NCBI RefSeq assembly: GCF_001921205.1
Contig: NZ_MSIE01000035.1
Location: 1-64,000, forward strand
Direction of reading: 5' to 3'
Origin: Actinophytocola xanthii
Lineage (GTDB): Bacteria; Actinomycetota; Actinomycetes; Mycobacteriales; Pseudonocardiaceae
DNA length: 64,000 bases
Shown here: positions 1 to 7,017 of the stretch, piece by piece
Layout of the letters: each line of letters begins with the position of its first letter
Position numbering within the stretch: the stretch's first letter is position 1
Notes under the pieces: model-generated
Database searches by the model: none
Told to the model about the DNA's origin: nothing
Seen by the model: only the letters and a program-made list of their open reading frames with translations
Made by a program: the position numbers and the translations under genes

Positions 1-227
1 CATCGCCACACCCTACAACTGCCAACGAACTACCGACTCAGGACATTAGGTTCCGGGCAGCGCCCGTAGTGGTGCACGTCGAACTGTTGCGCTCGGGGTT
101 GTTCCACGACCGGCCGGAACTGACCAATCGTTACGTAGACGCGCTAGCCCAGATCGCCGGTGTGGCACTCGGTGAGACACAATCAGCCCGTCTGATCGAC
201 ACTGTTCGGAAGGAGTTGGAGGGCTGA
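1..227 (+). CDS. DUF5753/Scr1-type HTH regulator, C-terminal fragment
   Basis: This is the last ~75 residues of a gene that starts before the window. The frame (first codon at 3) contains VVVHVELLRSGLFHD and then YVDALAQIAGVAL and SARLIDTVRKELEG before the stop at 225-227. This matches the C-terminal part of the DUF5753 domain found in actinobacterial XRE-HTH proteins of the Scr1/WhiJ type. Two bases separate its stop from a DUF397 gene, and that pairing is the usual one for this family, so the assignment rests partly on context. The DNA-binding domain itself is not in view. Whether the pair belongs to the integrated element or to the flanking chromosome cannot be decided here. Confidence 0.72.
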   Translation, partial: SPHPTTANELPTQDIRFRAAPVVVHVELLRSGLFHDRPELTNRYVDALAQIAGVALGETQSARLIDTVRKELEG

Positions 228-229
228 CC

Positions 230-403
230 GTGATCACCCCCGCACTCCGCTGGCGGCGTAGCAGCCGGAGCGGAGACACGAACTGCGTCGAGGTCTCCCA
301 CAACCTCGACGCAGTCCGCGACAGCAAGCAACCGTGTATCCAGTTGGGCGTAGACACCCGCAGGCTACTGGACGCGGTCAAGAACGGGCGATTCGTCCGC
401 TAG
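230..403 (+). CDS. DUF397 domain protein
   Basis: A 57-residue protein starting at GTG 230, two bases after the upstream stop. It has the DUF397 pattern: LRWRRSSRSGDTNCVEVS at the start, then AVRDSKQPCIQLG, and KNGRFVR at the end. DUF397 proteins are small partners of DUF5753/HTH regulators in actinomycetes and are thought to behave like WhiJ-associated or toxin-antitoxin-like modules. The function of this copy is not established. It is followed by a strong hairpin at 427-475, which suggests the two genes end a transcription unit. Confidence 0.82.
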   Translation: MITPALRWRRSSRSGDTNCVEVSHNLDAVRDSKQPCIQLGVDTRRLLDAVKNGRFVR

Positions 404-426
404 TGCCAAGGCTACTCGGAATACGG

Positions 427-475
427 CTCGGCCCCCGGAATCCTGCCCCCTGCTGACGGGGCACCGGGGGCCGAG
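427..475. terminator. strong bidirectional hairpin after DUF397 and GNAT genes
   Basis: A 12-bp perfect inverted repeat (CTCGGCCCCCGG at 427-438 and its complement at 464-475) encloses a second 6-bp stem (TGCCCC/GGGGCA). It lies between the 3' ends of the convergent DUF397 gene (+) and GNAT gene (-) and could terminate both. There is no clear U-tract, as is common in high-GC actinobacteria. Confidence 0.75.
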
Positions 476-522
476 TGTTCGTTAGGGACTAAATTTCGTT
501 GACGGGAACGCGCCCGTCGGTC

Positions 523-1092
523 TCAGCGTCCCTTGTCCCGAAATTGGACCGGTGTCAGCGTGGGACCTTGGGCGGTTGGATCGAAATGTTCCACGTATTT
601 CTCATAAATGGTCGCACTCGGAGTCCAGTGATTCGCAACCCTGCGAACGTACTGGAAGCCGAGACTCTCATAGTATCGATGGAGCGCCTTATTTGTGTCC
701 CATGCATCTAGCACGAGTTTCTTTCGTCCATGAGCCCGGGCTAGGTCCTCGGCAAATTTGATCATTGCCGCACCAATGCCCTTTCCACTCTCGGATCGCG
801 GCACCATCATGCGGTGAATGACGTAGGAATTTTCCAGTTCCTCATTAGTCCAGAGACCTTCATCCGCAACAACGTCGATGGCGATCGTCCCGATCGGCCG
901 ACCGTCGTCGTCGAGGGCCATCCAAGTCTCACCCGCCTCAATGGAGCGGCTGATACGCCGCTCGAACTCATCTCGCGAGAGTCCTTTGGTGTCCCACTGA
1001 TCGCTGCCCTTGTCGTGGATCCACGCTGCTACCTCCCAACGCCACGTCGCGATCAGCCGGACGTCCTCGTCCGTCGCCTGACGGAACCTCAC
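523..1092 (-). CDS. GNAT family N-acetyltransferase
   Basis: A 189-residue protein with a GNAT fold signature. It opens with MRFRQATDEDVRLIATWRW, continues with IGTIAIDV (beta-4) and has the acetyl-CoA loop ESGKGIGAAMI near residue 105 followed by LVLDAWDTN and YYESLGFQYV. Such enzymes move acetyl groups from acetyl-CoA to amines; the substrate is unknown. Its ATG overlaps the last base of the GntR gene stop (ATGA), so the two genes are co-transcribed and probably translationally coupled. A GntR regulator next to a small accessory enzyme is common at this end of AICEs. Base composition is lower in GC than in the core genes to the right, which fits transfer. Confidence 0.85.
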   Translation of the reverse strand: MRFRQATDEDVRLIATWRWEVAAWIHDKGSDQWDTKGLSRDEFERRISRSIEAGETWMALDDDGRPIGTIAIDVVADEGLWTNEELENSYVIHRMMVPRSESGKGIGAAMIKFAEDLARAHGRKKLVLDAWDTNKALHRYYESLGFQYVRRVANHWTPSATIYEKYVEHFDPTAQGPTLTPVQFRDKGR

Positions 1093-1883
1093 TGCTTAGC
1101 CTCTGCGGCGTGTTCCGTAATATGCGTGATCACGTTGCGGTCCGCTGGCAAGACTTCAACAGTGAGGCGCGTTATTGTTTCCTTCGCTGTCGCCAGCCGC
1201 CTGAACAACAACACTGAAACACCTGGCGCCAGGTTGAACCGTCGCCTCTCTTCCATATTTGCCGGCCGACTGCCGATCTCGTGGTGGACGCGATCTTCGA
1301 CGTATCCCCGGGCTGCCATTCGACGAACCGTGCCCTCGGGAATGTCTTGCGGGACGTCAAGGCCGCATGCTTTTGCTATCTGATACGGGTAGTAGGTCGC
1401 CTGCTCGGACCAAGGGATCTGGTTGACAAAGCGCAGAAGCTCCCGAACGACCACCAGGTCGTTTTCTTCGACTTTGAGCTTCTCTGCGACCGCTCGGGAA
1501 GCGGGCTCTATGCGGAACTTGAAATCCTGACTCGGCTCCCGACCTGACGCTTTGACCACGGACGACCACGTGTCGGTCACGGTGCCGGACTGGTCCTCGC
1601 GGTACGGGCGCTCGGAATCGACGTTGTACTCAAGCAGCGGCAGTCGGCGCACGAAGGTGCCCGCCCGTCCCCTGGTCTCGATCAGACCCTCCGCCGCCAA
1701 CCCGGCCAGGGCCTGGCGGACCGTGCCGCGGCTTGCCCGGTAGTGGTCGGCCAGCTCCGGCTCGGTGGGCAACTTGGCGCCGTCCATCAGCGCGACTCCA
1801 AGGAGAGTCGCCTCCGATCGGATGGCCTGCTTCAGTTCGTCGGCAAGCTCCCGGTACTTGGGCTCTGCTGCCATGCCGGCCAT
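1089..1883 (-). CDS. GntR/UTRA-family repressor (KorSA-like)
   Basis: Up to 264 residues. An N-terminal GntR winged helix (EPKYRELADELKQAIRS, KLPTEPELADHYRASRGTVR, about residues 8-75) is followed by a UTRA ligand-binding domain (ARGYVEDRVHHEIGSRPA, VSVLLFRRLATA). KorSA of pSAM2 is a GntR repressor that controls transfer and replication genes, and this gene occupies the matching position. It is divergent from the long transfer/replication operon. Two ATGs are possible: 1883, and 1874, which sits 9 nt after GAGGAG (1884-1889) and is better placed for ribosome binding. The palindromes at 1900-1984 are likely its own operators. Confidence 0.88.
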   Translation of the reverse strand: MAGMAAEPKYRELADELKQAIRSEATLLGVALMDGAKLPTEPELADHYRASRGTVRQALAGLAAEGLIETRGRAGTFVRRLPLLEYNVDSERPYREDQSGTVTDTWSSVVKASGREPSQDFKFRIEPASRAVAEKLKVEENDLVVVRELLRFVNQIPWSEQATYYPYQIAKACGLDVPQDIPEGTVRRMAARGYVEDRVHHEIGSRPANMEERRRFNLAPGVSVLLFRRLATAKETITRLTVEVLPADRNVITHITEHAAEAKQ

Positions 1884-1899
1884 CTCCTCGCTTCGCCCG

Positions 1900-1915
1900 A
1901 TTCGTATAGACGAAT
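1900..1915. promoter_or_regulatory. putative GntR operator 1
   Basis: The sequence ATTCGTATAGACGAAT carries TTCGT and ACGAA half-sites 4 bp apart. It sits 16 bp upstream of the GntR start. The same half-sites recur at 1961-1976, so both are probably bound by the divergently transcribed repressor for autoregulation. Confidence 0.6.
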
Positions 1916-1928
1916 CTTACGTAAAGCC

Positions 1929-1957
1929 TTGACACCTGTCGAGTCGCGACTTAGCGT
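1929..1957 (+). promoter_or_regulatory. promoter of the AICE transfer/replication operon
   Basis: A consensus -35 TTGACA (1929-1934) is followed after 17 bp by TAGCGT (1952-1957) as a -10. The -10 overlaps the left arm of the larger palindrome at 1953-1984, so repressor binding there would block RNA polymerase. It points toward the operon that begins at 2026. Confidence 0.6.
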
Positions 1958-1984
1958 CTGTTTCGTACAGACGAAATAGACGCT
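1953..1984. promoter_or_regulatory. nested palindromic operator 2
   Basis: The inner palindrome TTTCGTACAGACGAAA (1961-1976) has the same half-sites as operator 1. It is enclosed by a second inverted repeat, AGCGTCT (1953-1959) and AGACGCT (1978-1984). It covers the -10 region of the plus-strand promoter, which fits repression by the GntR protein. Confidence 0.6.
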
Positions 1985-2025
1985 CTGGTCGCAGGCGACC
2001 AGTGCATCGCGACGCTAGGACCCAT

Positions 2026-2268
2026 ATGAGCGAGATGAGCAGGTCAGAGCCCCACTACCCCGACGGCCTGACCATGTCAGTCATTGAAGCGCTGTTGACC
2101 GAGGCAGAGGAGACCGCGACCCCTCGCAGCCAACCGACGTGGGCCGTGCTGGATGGGAGCGCCGCGCAGCGGCGGGACCGCCGCATTGCTCGACGCGCGA
2201 TCGGTGCAGTCGTTCGGGCGTTGCCGGCGCACCTGCCGGAGGGCTTTGCGGCCGGCGAGGTGGCGTAA
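2026..2268 (+). CDS. small hypothetical protein, first gene of the AICE operon
   Basis: An 80-residue protein. ATG 2026 is preceded by AGGA at 2017-2020; a GTG at 2002 in the same frame is also possible. The sequence is polar, with a central AQRRDRRIARRAIGAVVRAL stretch that is probably helical and basic, and no membrane segment. I do not recognise the family. Its stop overlaps the start of the DUF2637 gene (TAATG at 2266-2270), so the two are translated together. It is the first gene behind the GntR-controlled promoter. Confidence 0.6.
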   Translation: MSEMSRSEPHYPDGLTMSVIEALLTEAEETATPRSQPTWAVLDGSAAQRRDRRIARRAIGAVVRALPAHLPEGFAAGEVA

Positions 2269-3383
2269 TGACGGACCAACGACAGCTGATGAACCCCGGC
2301 CCGGCGACGAATCCCGCCAAGAACTCCCACCGGGTCGGGGCTCTCAACCACCACCAGATGAGCGGAAGTGGAGAGAGGTCAATGGTAGGGAACGGTTCCC
2401 GCCCCGGCGACTACCCAGCCCGGGGGATTCGTCGGTGGTCGCCGATGAGCACGAAGCCGCAGGACGCCCAGCACCGGCCGTTGTCCGAGGTAGACAAGCT
2501 CCGTGTTGAGGCGCGCTCGGCTGCTGAGGTGCGTGCGTTGCAGACGCATCCGGATGTGGTGGCGTTGCGGGTGGAGAAGGTCCGTAAGCAGGTCGACGCG
2601 CTGATCTGGGTGGGCCTGCTGCTGGGTCTGTTGTTCACAATGGCCAACGTTCAGACGTTCGCTGCAGCTGGTGCGGCTGCGTGGTCGTTGCCGTGGATCG
2701 CGGCATGGCTGTTGGACCCGATGGTGTCGTTGGTACTGATCGCGGTGTTGCTGGCCGAGCAGGTGACCGCCCGGTGGCAGGTGGAGATGCGCACCAGGGG
2801 CACAGGGCCGTGGGTGAAGCGAACGAAGGTGTTCGCGTTCGCGGCCACGTACACGATGAACACGTGGGAGGCGTGGGCTGACCTGCACCTCGCGGGCATC
2901 GTGCTGCACTCGGTGCCGCCGGCCATGGTGTACCTCGCCGCGGAGACCGGCCCGATCCTGCGAGACAGGCTCACGGAGGCTGTGTTGCACGCGGCCAAGC
3001 TGACCGACACAGATAACGGCGGGCACGGCGCACTGCCGCCGGTTGACCTCCCGATCGTGCCCCTGGATCTCGATACCGAGACAACCGCGCCCTCGCGACA
3101 GCGGTCCCGGAAGCCGGCGAAGGCCAGGAAGGCGTCTCGTCGGGTGTCCCGTGCCGAGTACCTGGAACGGGCTCGTGCGGCGTACCGGCCGGGGACGATG
3201 GTCACTCCGGCGTGGGTGCGGGAAGCCGTGCCGGGCATCTCGCGGGGCACCTCTCAGGTCGTGGCGAACGAGCTGCGCACCGAGCTGGACAACCAGCACA
3301 CCGTCACCACAGTGGCTACCGCGCCGGAGGCTACCGATCCCACCGACTCCGCTGCCGCGTCGGTCGACGGGAGGGCCGCCTGA
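2268..3383 (+). CDS. DUF2637 membrane protein (Spd-like plasmid spread protein)
   Basis: 371 residues from ATG 2268, which overlaps the upstream stop; an internal ATG at 2445 is an alternative start. Residues ~110-225 hold several membrane segments (LIWVGLLLGLLFTMANVQTF, LLDPMVSLVLIAVLLAEQ) and the DUF2637-type stretch YTMNTWEAWADL. The C-terminal ~70 residues resemble a helix-turn-helix (TPAWVREAVPGISRGTSQVV). DUF2637 proteins sit beside TraB/FtsK genes in actinomycete conjugative plasmids and AICEs and are thought to help intramycelial spread. The role here is inferred from position and family. The gene ends in a 1-bp overlap with the translocase gene. Confidence 0.82.
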   Translation: MTDQRQLMNPGPATNPAKNSHRVGALNHHQMSGSGERSMVGNGSRPGDYPARGIRRWSPMSTKPQDAQHRPLSEVDKLRVEARSAAEVRALQTHPDVVALRVEKVRKQVDALIWVGLLLGLLFTMANVQTFAAAGAAAWSLPWIAAWLLDPMVSLVLIAVLLAEQVTARWQVEMRTRGTGPWVKRTKVFAFAATYTMNTWEAWADLHLAGIVLHSVPPAMVYLAAETGPILRDRLTEAVLHAAKLTDTDNGGHGALPPVDLPIVPLDLDTETTAPSRQRSRKPAKARKASRRVSRAEYLERARAAYRPGTMVTPAWVREAVPGISRGTSQVVANELRTELDNQHTVTTVATAPEATDPTDSAAASVDGRAA

Positions 3384-5620
3384 TGACCATCACGACGAAC
3401 ACCCCGACCCCGATGCCGGGCGACGAGACCGGCCGGCCCGTGAACGGCGTCCCTACCGTGCTCGTGAACGGCACGAAGAACCGTGCCGCGAACCTGGCCT
3501 CGAATGCTGTCCCGAACAGCGCCGTGAACAGCGCCGTGAACGGTGTGGTGAACGGCGGGGACACCGCCTACGAGGTCGAGCTGGACGAGACCTCGCCGAC
3601 CGCGCGCCCGGTGCAGGTCGACGTAGCCGCGCCAACGGTGCCCGTGGTCGCGACTAGCCCTCTCCGACGGCCGATCATCCCGCCGCAGCTGCGACCGGCG
3701 AACGTGAAGGCCACCGCACGCCGTGCGGGTGGACGCGCGGCTCACGTGGCCGGCTACCACGCGGTCCGGCTGCCCTGGTACCTGGCGAAGCTGGGCTGGT
3801 TCGCGGTGCGCGGGTTGGGCCGGGTGCTGGCCGGTCAGCTGCGGTGGTGGTGGGTGCCGGGTGCGTTCGCGATGGAGCAGCACGCCGCGAACACCCACCA
3901 GTTGATGGAGTGGGAGCGGGTCCATCGGCAGGTGAAGGCGACCCGCCAGTGGCGGGGCATCGTGCTCGCCAGCGAGGCACTGACGCTGGGCATCGGGGTG
4001 CCCGTCGCGGTGACGCTGGTGCCAACCGGATGGCTGCTGATGGTGGCCGGTGGGCTGGTTGCCGGCCTGGGGCACTACGGCCGGCCGGCGGGTCAGACGT
4101 TGATCGGTACGGCGGTGGTGGCGCCGAGGTTCCGCAAGCTGAATTCCGACATCGTGCTCCGCGCCTACTACGCGGCTGGTCTGGGCAATCCAGCCAAGCC
4201 GGGCCAGGAGGTCCAGTTCGGCTCCCCGATGGCTCGCGACGCGCGGAACACCGGTTCCCAGGTGGTCATTGACCTGCCGTACGGCAGGGGCTGGTCGGAC
4301 GTGGCGAACGCTAGGGAGAAGATCGCGTCCGGGTTGGACGTGCACGTGAACCAGGTGTTCCTCACCCCGGACAAGACCTCCTCCCGTCGGCACACGCTGT
4401 TCGTCACCGATCGGGACCCCCTCGCCGTGCCGGCCGGGCGAACGGACTTGCTGGACGGCAAGCCGCGGAGCATTTGGCGGCCGGTGCGGTTCGGCAAGGA
4501 CGAGCGCGGCAACCTCGTCGAGCTGTCCCTGATGTGGGTGTCGGTCCTGGTCGGTGCCCAGCCGCGCAAGGGCAAGACGTTCGCCGCTCGGTTGGCCGCG
4601 CTGCACGCTGCGCTGGATCCGTTCGTGAAGCTGATTGTGGTGGACGGGAAGAACTCGCCGGACTGGGCCAAGTTCCGCCTGGTCGCGCATCGGATCGTGT
4701 TCGGTACTCACCCCAACCCCAACGACCCCGACCCGGTCGCCAACCTGCTCGCGGTGCTGGACGAGGTGTTGGAGCACATCGACCGCGTGAACCAGACCCT
4801 CGCCGGTCTGCCGGCCGGGGTGTGTCCGGAGGGGAAGCTGACCGAGGAGTTGGCGAGGGACCCGCGTTACCCGGATCTGCGGGTGGTGTTGCTGGTGATG
4901 GAGGAGTTCCAGGTCTACTTCGAAACCGAGGACCAGGCCGTGAACAAGGAGATCGCCGCGAAGCTGTCCCGCATCCAAGCCGTGGGGCCCTCGGCGGGGG
5001 TGGTGATCCTGTCCAGCTCGCAGAAACCCAGTGGTGTGGGGGCGGGGGATGTGGGTCGGTTGTTCAACCGCTACCGCGACAACCACGCCGTCCGGTTCGC
5101 CCTCAAATGCGGCAACCGCCTCGTCTCCGAAGCCGTCCTCGGTGGGGACGCCTACGCCGAAGGGTTCGACGCCTCCGCCCTCCCGGTCGGGGATGAGTAC
5201 CGGGGCGTGGGGCTGCTCTACGGCCAGAGCGACCACACCCCCACCACACGCACCTTCCTCGCCGACCACACCGACGCGGAGAAGATCCTGACCGCCGCGC
5301 GGGCGCATCGGGAGCGGGTCGGCACGCTGACCGGGCAGGCCGCCGGCGAAGACATCGCCCGGCAAGTCCGCGACGTGCTCGCCGACGCGCTGTCGGTGTT
5401 CTCCGGCTCCAAGCGACTGCCCTGGCAGGTTCTCGCCGCCCGGCTGGTCGAGCACGCCCCGGAGCATTACGGCGACCTGACCGCCGATGCGATCAGCGCC
5501 CAGCTCCGCGCGCTCGGTGTCTCGAGTGTCAACGTCAAGTGGGACGGACAGGTGCTTAAGGGCGCCACGGCTGAGGACATCCACACCGCGATGACCCGCC
5601 GCGCTAGCAACACACCGTAA
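3383..5620 (+). CDS. TraB/FtsK-like conjugative DNA translocase
   Basis: 745 residues from ATG 3383, overlapping the previous stop. A membrane hairpin near residues 190-230 (LTLGIGVPVAVTLVP, WLLMVAGGLVAGLG) anchors the protein. The motor domain has Walker A GAQPRKGKT (~residue 391) and Walker B VVLLVMEEF (~residue 502), followed by GPSAGVVILSSSQKP, which is typical of the FtsK/SpoIIIE family. The C-terminal ~75 residues look like the winged-helix domain that reads the transfer site. Actinomycete TraB proteins move double-stranded DNA between mycelia as hexameric pumps. The N-terminal ~50 residues are an unusual Asn/Val/Ala-rich stretch with repeated VNG and NSAVN units. Confidence 0.93.
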   Translation: MTITTNTPTPMPGDETGRPVNGVPTVLVNGTKNRAANLASNAVPNSAVNSAVNGVVNGGDTAYEVELDETSPTARPVQVDVAAPTVPVVATSPLRRPIIPPQLRPANVKATARRAGGRAAHVAGYHAVRLPWYLAKLGWFAVRGLGRVLAGQLRWWWVPGAFAMEQHAANTHQLMEWERVHRQVKATRQWRGIVLASEALTLGIGVPVAVTLVPTGWLLMVAGGLVAGLGHYGRPAGQTLIGTAVVAPRFRKLNSDIVLRAYYAAGLGNPAKPGQEVQFGSPMARDARNTGSQVVIDLPYGRGWSDVANAREKIASGLDVHVNQVFLTPDKTSSRRHTLFVTDRDPLAVPAGRTDLLDGKPRSIWRPVRFGKDERGNLVELSLMWVSVLVGAQPRKGKTFAARLAALHAALDPFVKLIVVDGKNSPDWAKFRLVAHRIVFGTHPNPNDPDPVANLLAVLDEVLEHIDRVNQTLAGLPAGVCPEGKLTEELARDPRYPDLRVVLLVMEEFQVYFETEDQAVNKEIAAKLSRIQAVGPSAGVVILSSSQKPSGVGAGDVGRLFNRYRDNHAVRFALKCGNRLVSEAVLGGDAYAEGFDASALPVGDEYRGVGLLYGQSDHTPTTRTFLADHTDAEKILTAARAHRERVGTLTGQAAGEDIARQVRDVLADALSVFSGSKRLPWQVLAARLVEHAPEHYGDLTADAISAQLRALGVSSVNVKWDGQVLKGATAEDIHTAMTRRASNTP

Positions 5621-5650
5621 CCAGCCGAAGGGTTGTTCCGCGGTTGGTGG

Positions 5651-5837
5651 GGTAGCGGGGTTCCCGCTACCGGTAGCGGCTCCGCTACCCCACCCCGCTA
5701 CCCGCCACAACACACCTGATCAGGCCCTATCTCCGCAGGTAGCGAGTAGCGGCCTCAGCCCACCCATGCTCAAAACCCCGTCCCGGGAGACACCTGTGCT
5801 CATCTCTGCCGCTACCCCCACCCCACCCACCGCTACC
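5651..5837. repeat. 8-bp GGTAGCGG/CCGCTACC repeat cluster, candidate clt transfer locus
   Basis: Seven exact copies of GGTAGCGG or its complement occur at 5651, 5664, 5672, 5682, 5695, 5809 and 5830, with two near copies at 5738 and 5745. The first four form two hairpins: GGTAGCGGG-gtt-CCCGCTACC (5651-5671) and GGTAGCGG-ct-CCGCTACC (5672-5689). TraB proteins of Streptomyces plasmids bind plasmid-specific 8-bp repeats (TRS) in the clt locus next to traB. Position, unit length and copy number all fit, but binding is inferred. The last two copies lie inside the start of the next gene. Confidence 0.72.
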
Positions 5838-6068
5838 CACAGCTACAACCCCGGAGGGCTCATCGCCGTGCTGGTCCTGGTCGCGCTCCTCGCCCTCGCG
5901 GTCTACCTCCTGCGCTGCTGGGCCTTCCCCTTCACCACCTGCCCTCACCCCAACCGCCGCCGTGCCTGGCGCTGCCGCCGCTGCGAAGGCACCGGCCGCC
6001 GGCTCCGCGCCGGCCGCCGCTTCCTCAACCACCTCCGCCACATCCGCCGCCACGGCAACCACCACTGA
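5766..6068 (+). CDS. small membrane protein with Cys/Arg-rich tail
   Basis: A 100-residue protein with one membrane helix (GGLIAVLVLVALLALAVYLL, residues ~30-50). The cytoplasmic-type tail has a Cys pair in CRRCEGTGRR and many Arg and His residues. The C..C.GTG pattern resembles one zinc-binding half-motif of DnaJ-type domains. Similar small proteins occur between tra and rep genes of actinomycete mobile elements; their function is unknown. The start is uncertain because no strong ribosome-binding site is present, and the 5' end overlaps the repeat cluster. Confidence 0.6.
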   Translation: MLKTPSRETPVLISAATPTPPTATHSYNPGGLIAVLVLVALLALAVYLLRCWAFPFTTCPHPNRRRAWRCRRCEGTGRRLRAGRRFLNHLRHIRRHGNHH

Positions 6069-6090
6069 CACCGGAAAGGCCCCATTCGCC

Positions 6091-7017
6091 ATGACCAAGT
6101 TTCTTGACGCTGCCCTGGCCCACGCTGAGCGTGGCTGGCACGTCTTTCCTCTCCGCCCCGGCACCAAGCGACCCGCGCTCCACTCGACGAAGCACTGCCC
6201 CATGACCGATTCGTGCAAGGCCGGTCATCGCGGGTGGGAGCAGCGCGCCACCACCGACCCCGACCGCATCCGCGCCGCCTGGACTGCCGGCCCGTTCAAC
6301 ATCGGCATCGCCACCGGCCCATCCGGACTCGTCGTCATCGACCTGGACATTGCCAAGCCCGGCGACCGGCGACCGGCCGAGTGGGACCTGCCCGGTGTCC
6401 ACGACGGACAAGACGTCCTCGCGGTCCTCGCCGACCGCGCCGGGGAGTCCTTTCCGGTCGACACCTTCACCGCGATCACCCCGTCCGGTGGTGTGCACCT
6501 GTTCTACGTGGCACCTGACGGTGTGGCGTTGCGGAACACCGCCGGAACCCGGCTGGGGTGGAAGGTGGACACCCGCGCTCACGGCGGCTATGTCGTCGCC
6601 CCTGGCTCCCTCGTGGACGCCATGCCCTACGAGATCGTGGTGGACCGCGACCCGGCGCCGCTGCCCGGGTGGCTGCTGGGCTTGCTGCGGCCGGCGCCGC
6701 TCCCACCACCGCCGGACAAGCCCGTAACCCTGCTGTCCGGGCGCCGGTCCCGCTACCTGGACGCCGCGATCCGGATGGAGTGCGAGCGGGTCCATCAGGC
6801 TCCGGACGGGCAGCGCAACGCCTGCCTGTACGTCGCGGCGTTCGCGCTCGGCCAGCTCGTGGCCGGAGGTGCACTCATCGCCGACGAACACGAGCGGGTG
6901 TTGCTGACCGCCGCCGGCCGCCACATCGCCGTCGGCGCCTACACCGAACGCGAGGCCCGCGCCACGATCGCGTCGGGTCTGGCCAAGGGCGCCAACCGTC
7001 CCCGGCAGGTGGCCTGA
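6091..7017 (+). CDS. bifunctional DNA primase/polymerase (prim-pol)
   Basis: 308 residues from ATG 6091, with GGAAAGG at 6073-6079 as ribosome-binding site. The prim-pol domain is visible: LDAALAHAERGWHVFPLRPG at the N-terminus, a metal-binding aspartate pair in VVIDLDIAK (~residue 80), TPSGGVHLFY, and VDTRAHGGYVVAPGS. In AICEs this type of protein replaces RepSA/RepAM as the replication initiator and primes the excised circle. It overlaps the helicase gene by ATGA, suggesting a fixed ratio of the two replication proteins. Confidence 0.92.
   Translation: MTKFLDAALAHAERGWHVFPLRPGTKRPALHSTKHCPMTDSCKAGHRGWEQRATTDPDRIRAAWTAGPFNIGIATGPSGLVVIDLDIAKPGDRRPAEWDLPGVHDGQDVLAVLADRAGESFPVDTFTAITPSGGVHLFYVAPDGVALRNTAGTRLGWKVDTRAHGGYVVAPGSLVDAMPYEIVVDRDPAPLPGWLLGLLRPAPLPPPPDKPVTLLSGRRSRYLDAAIRMECERVHQAPDGQRNACLYVAAFALGQLVAGGALIADEHERVLLTAAGRHIAVGAYTEREARATIASGLAKGANRPRQVA

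Noticed and set aside
1-523. Search for a second copy of the tRNA-Ser 3' end as the left attachment site
   Set aside because: No stretch resembling the last 20 bases of the tRNA is found here, so no att site is claimed.
2002-2025. GTG 2002 as the start of the first AICE operon gene
   Set aside because: ATG 2026 has AGGA five bases upstream and the extra residues (HRDARTH) look like leader DNA; still possible.
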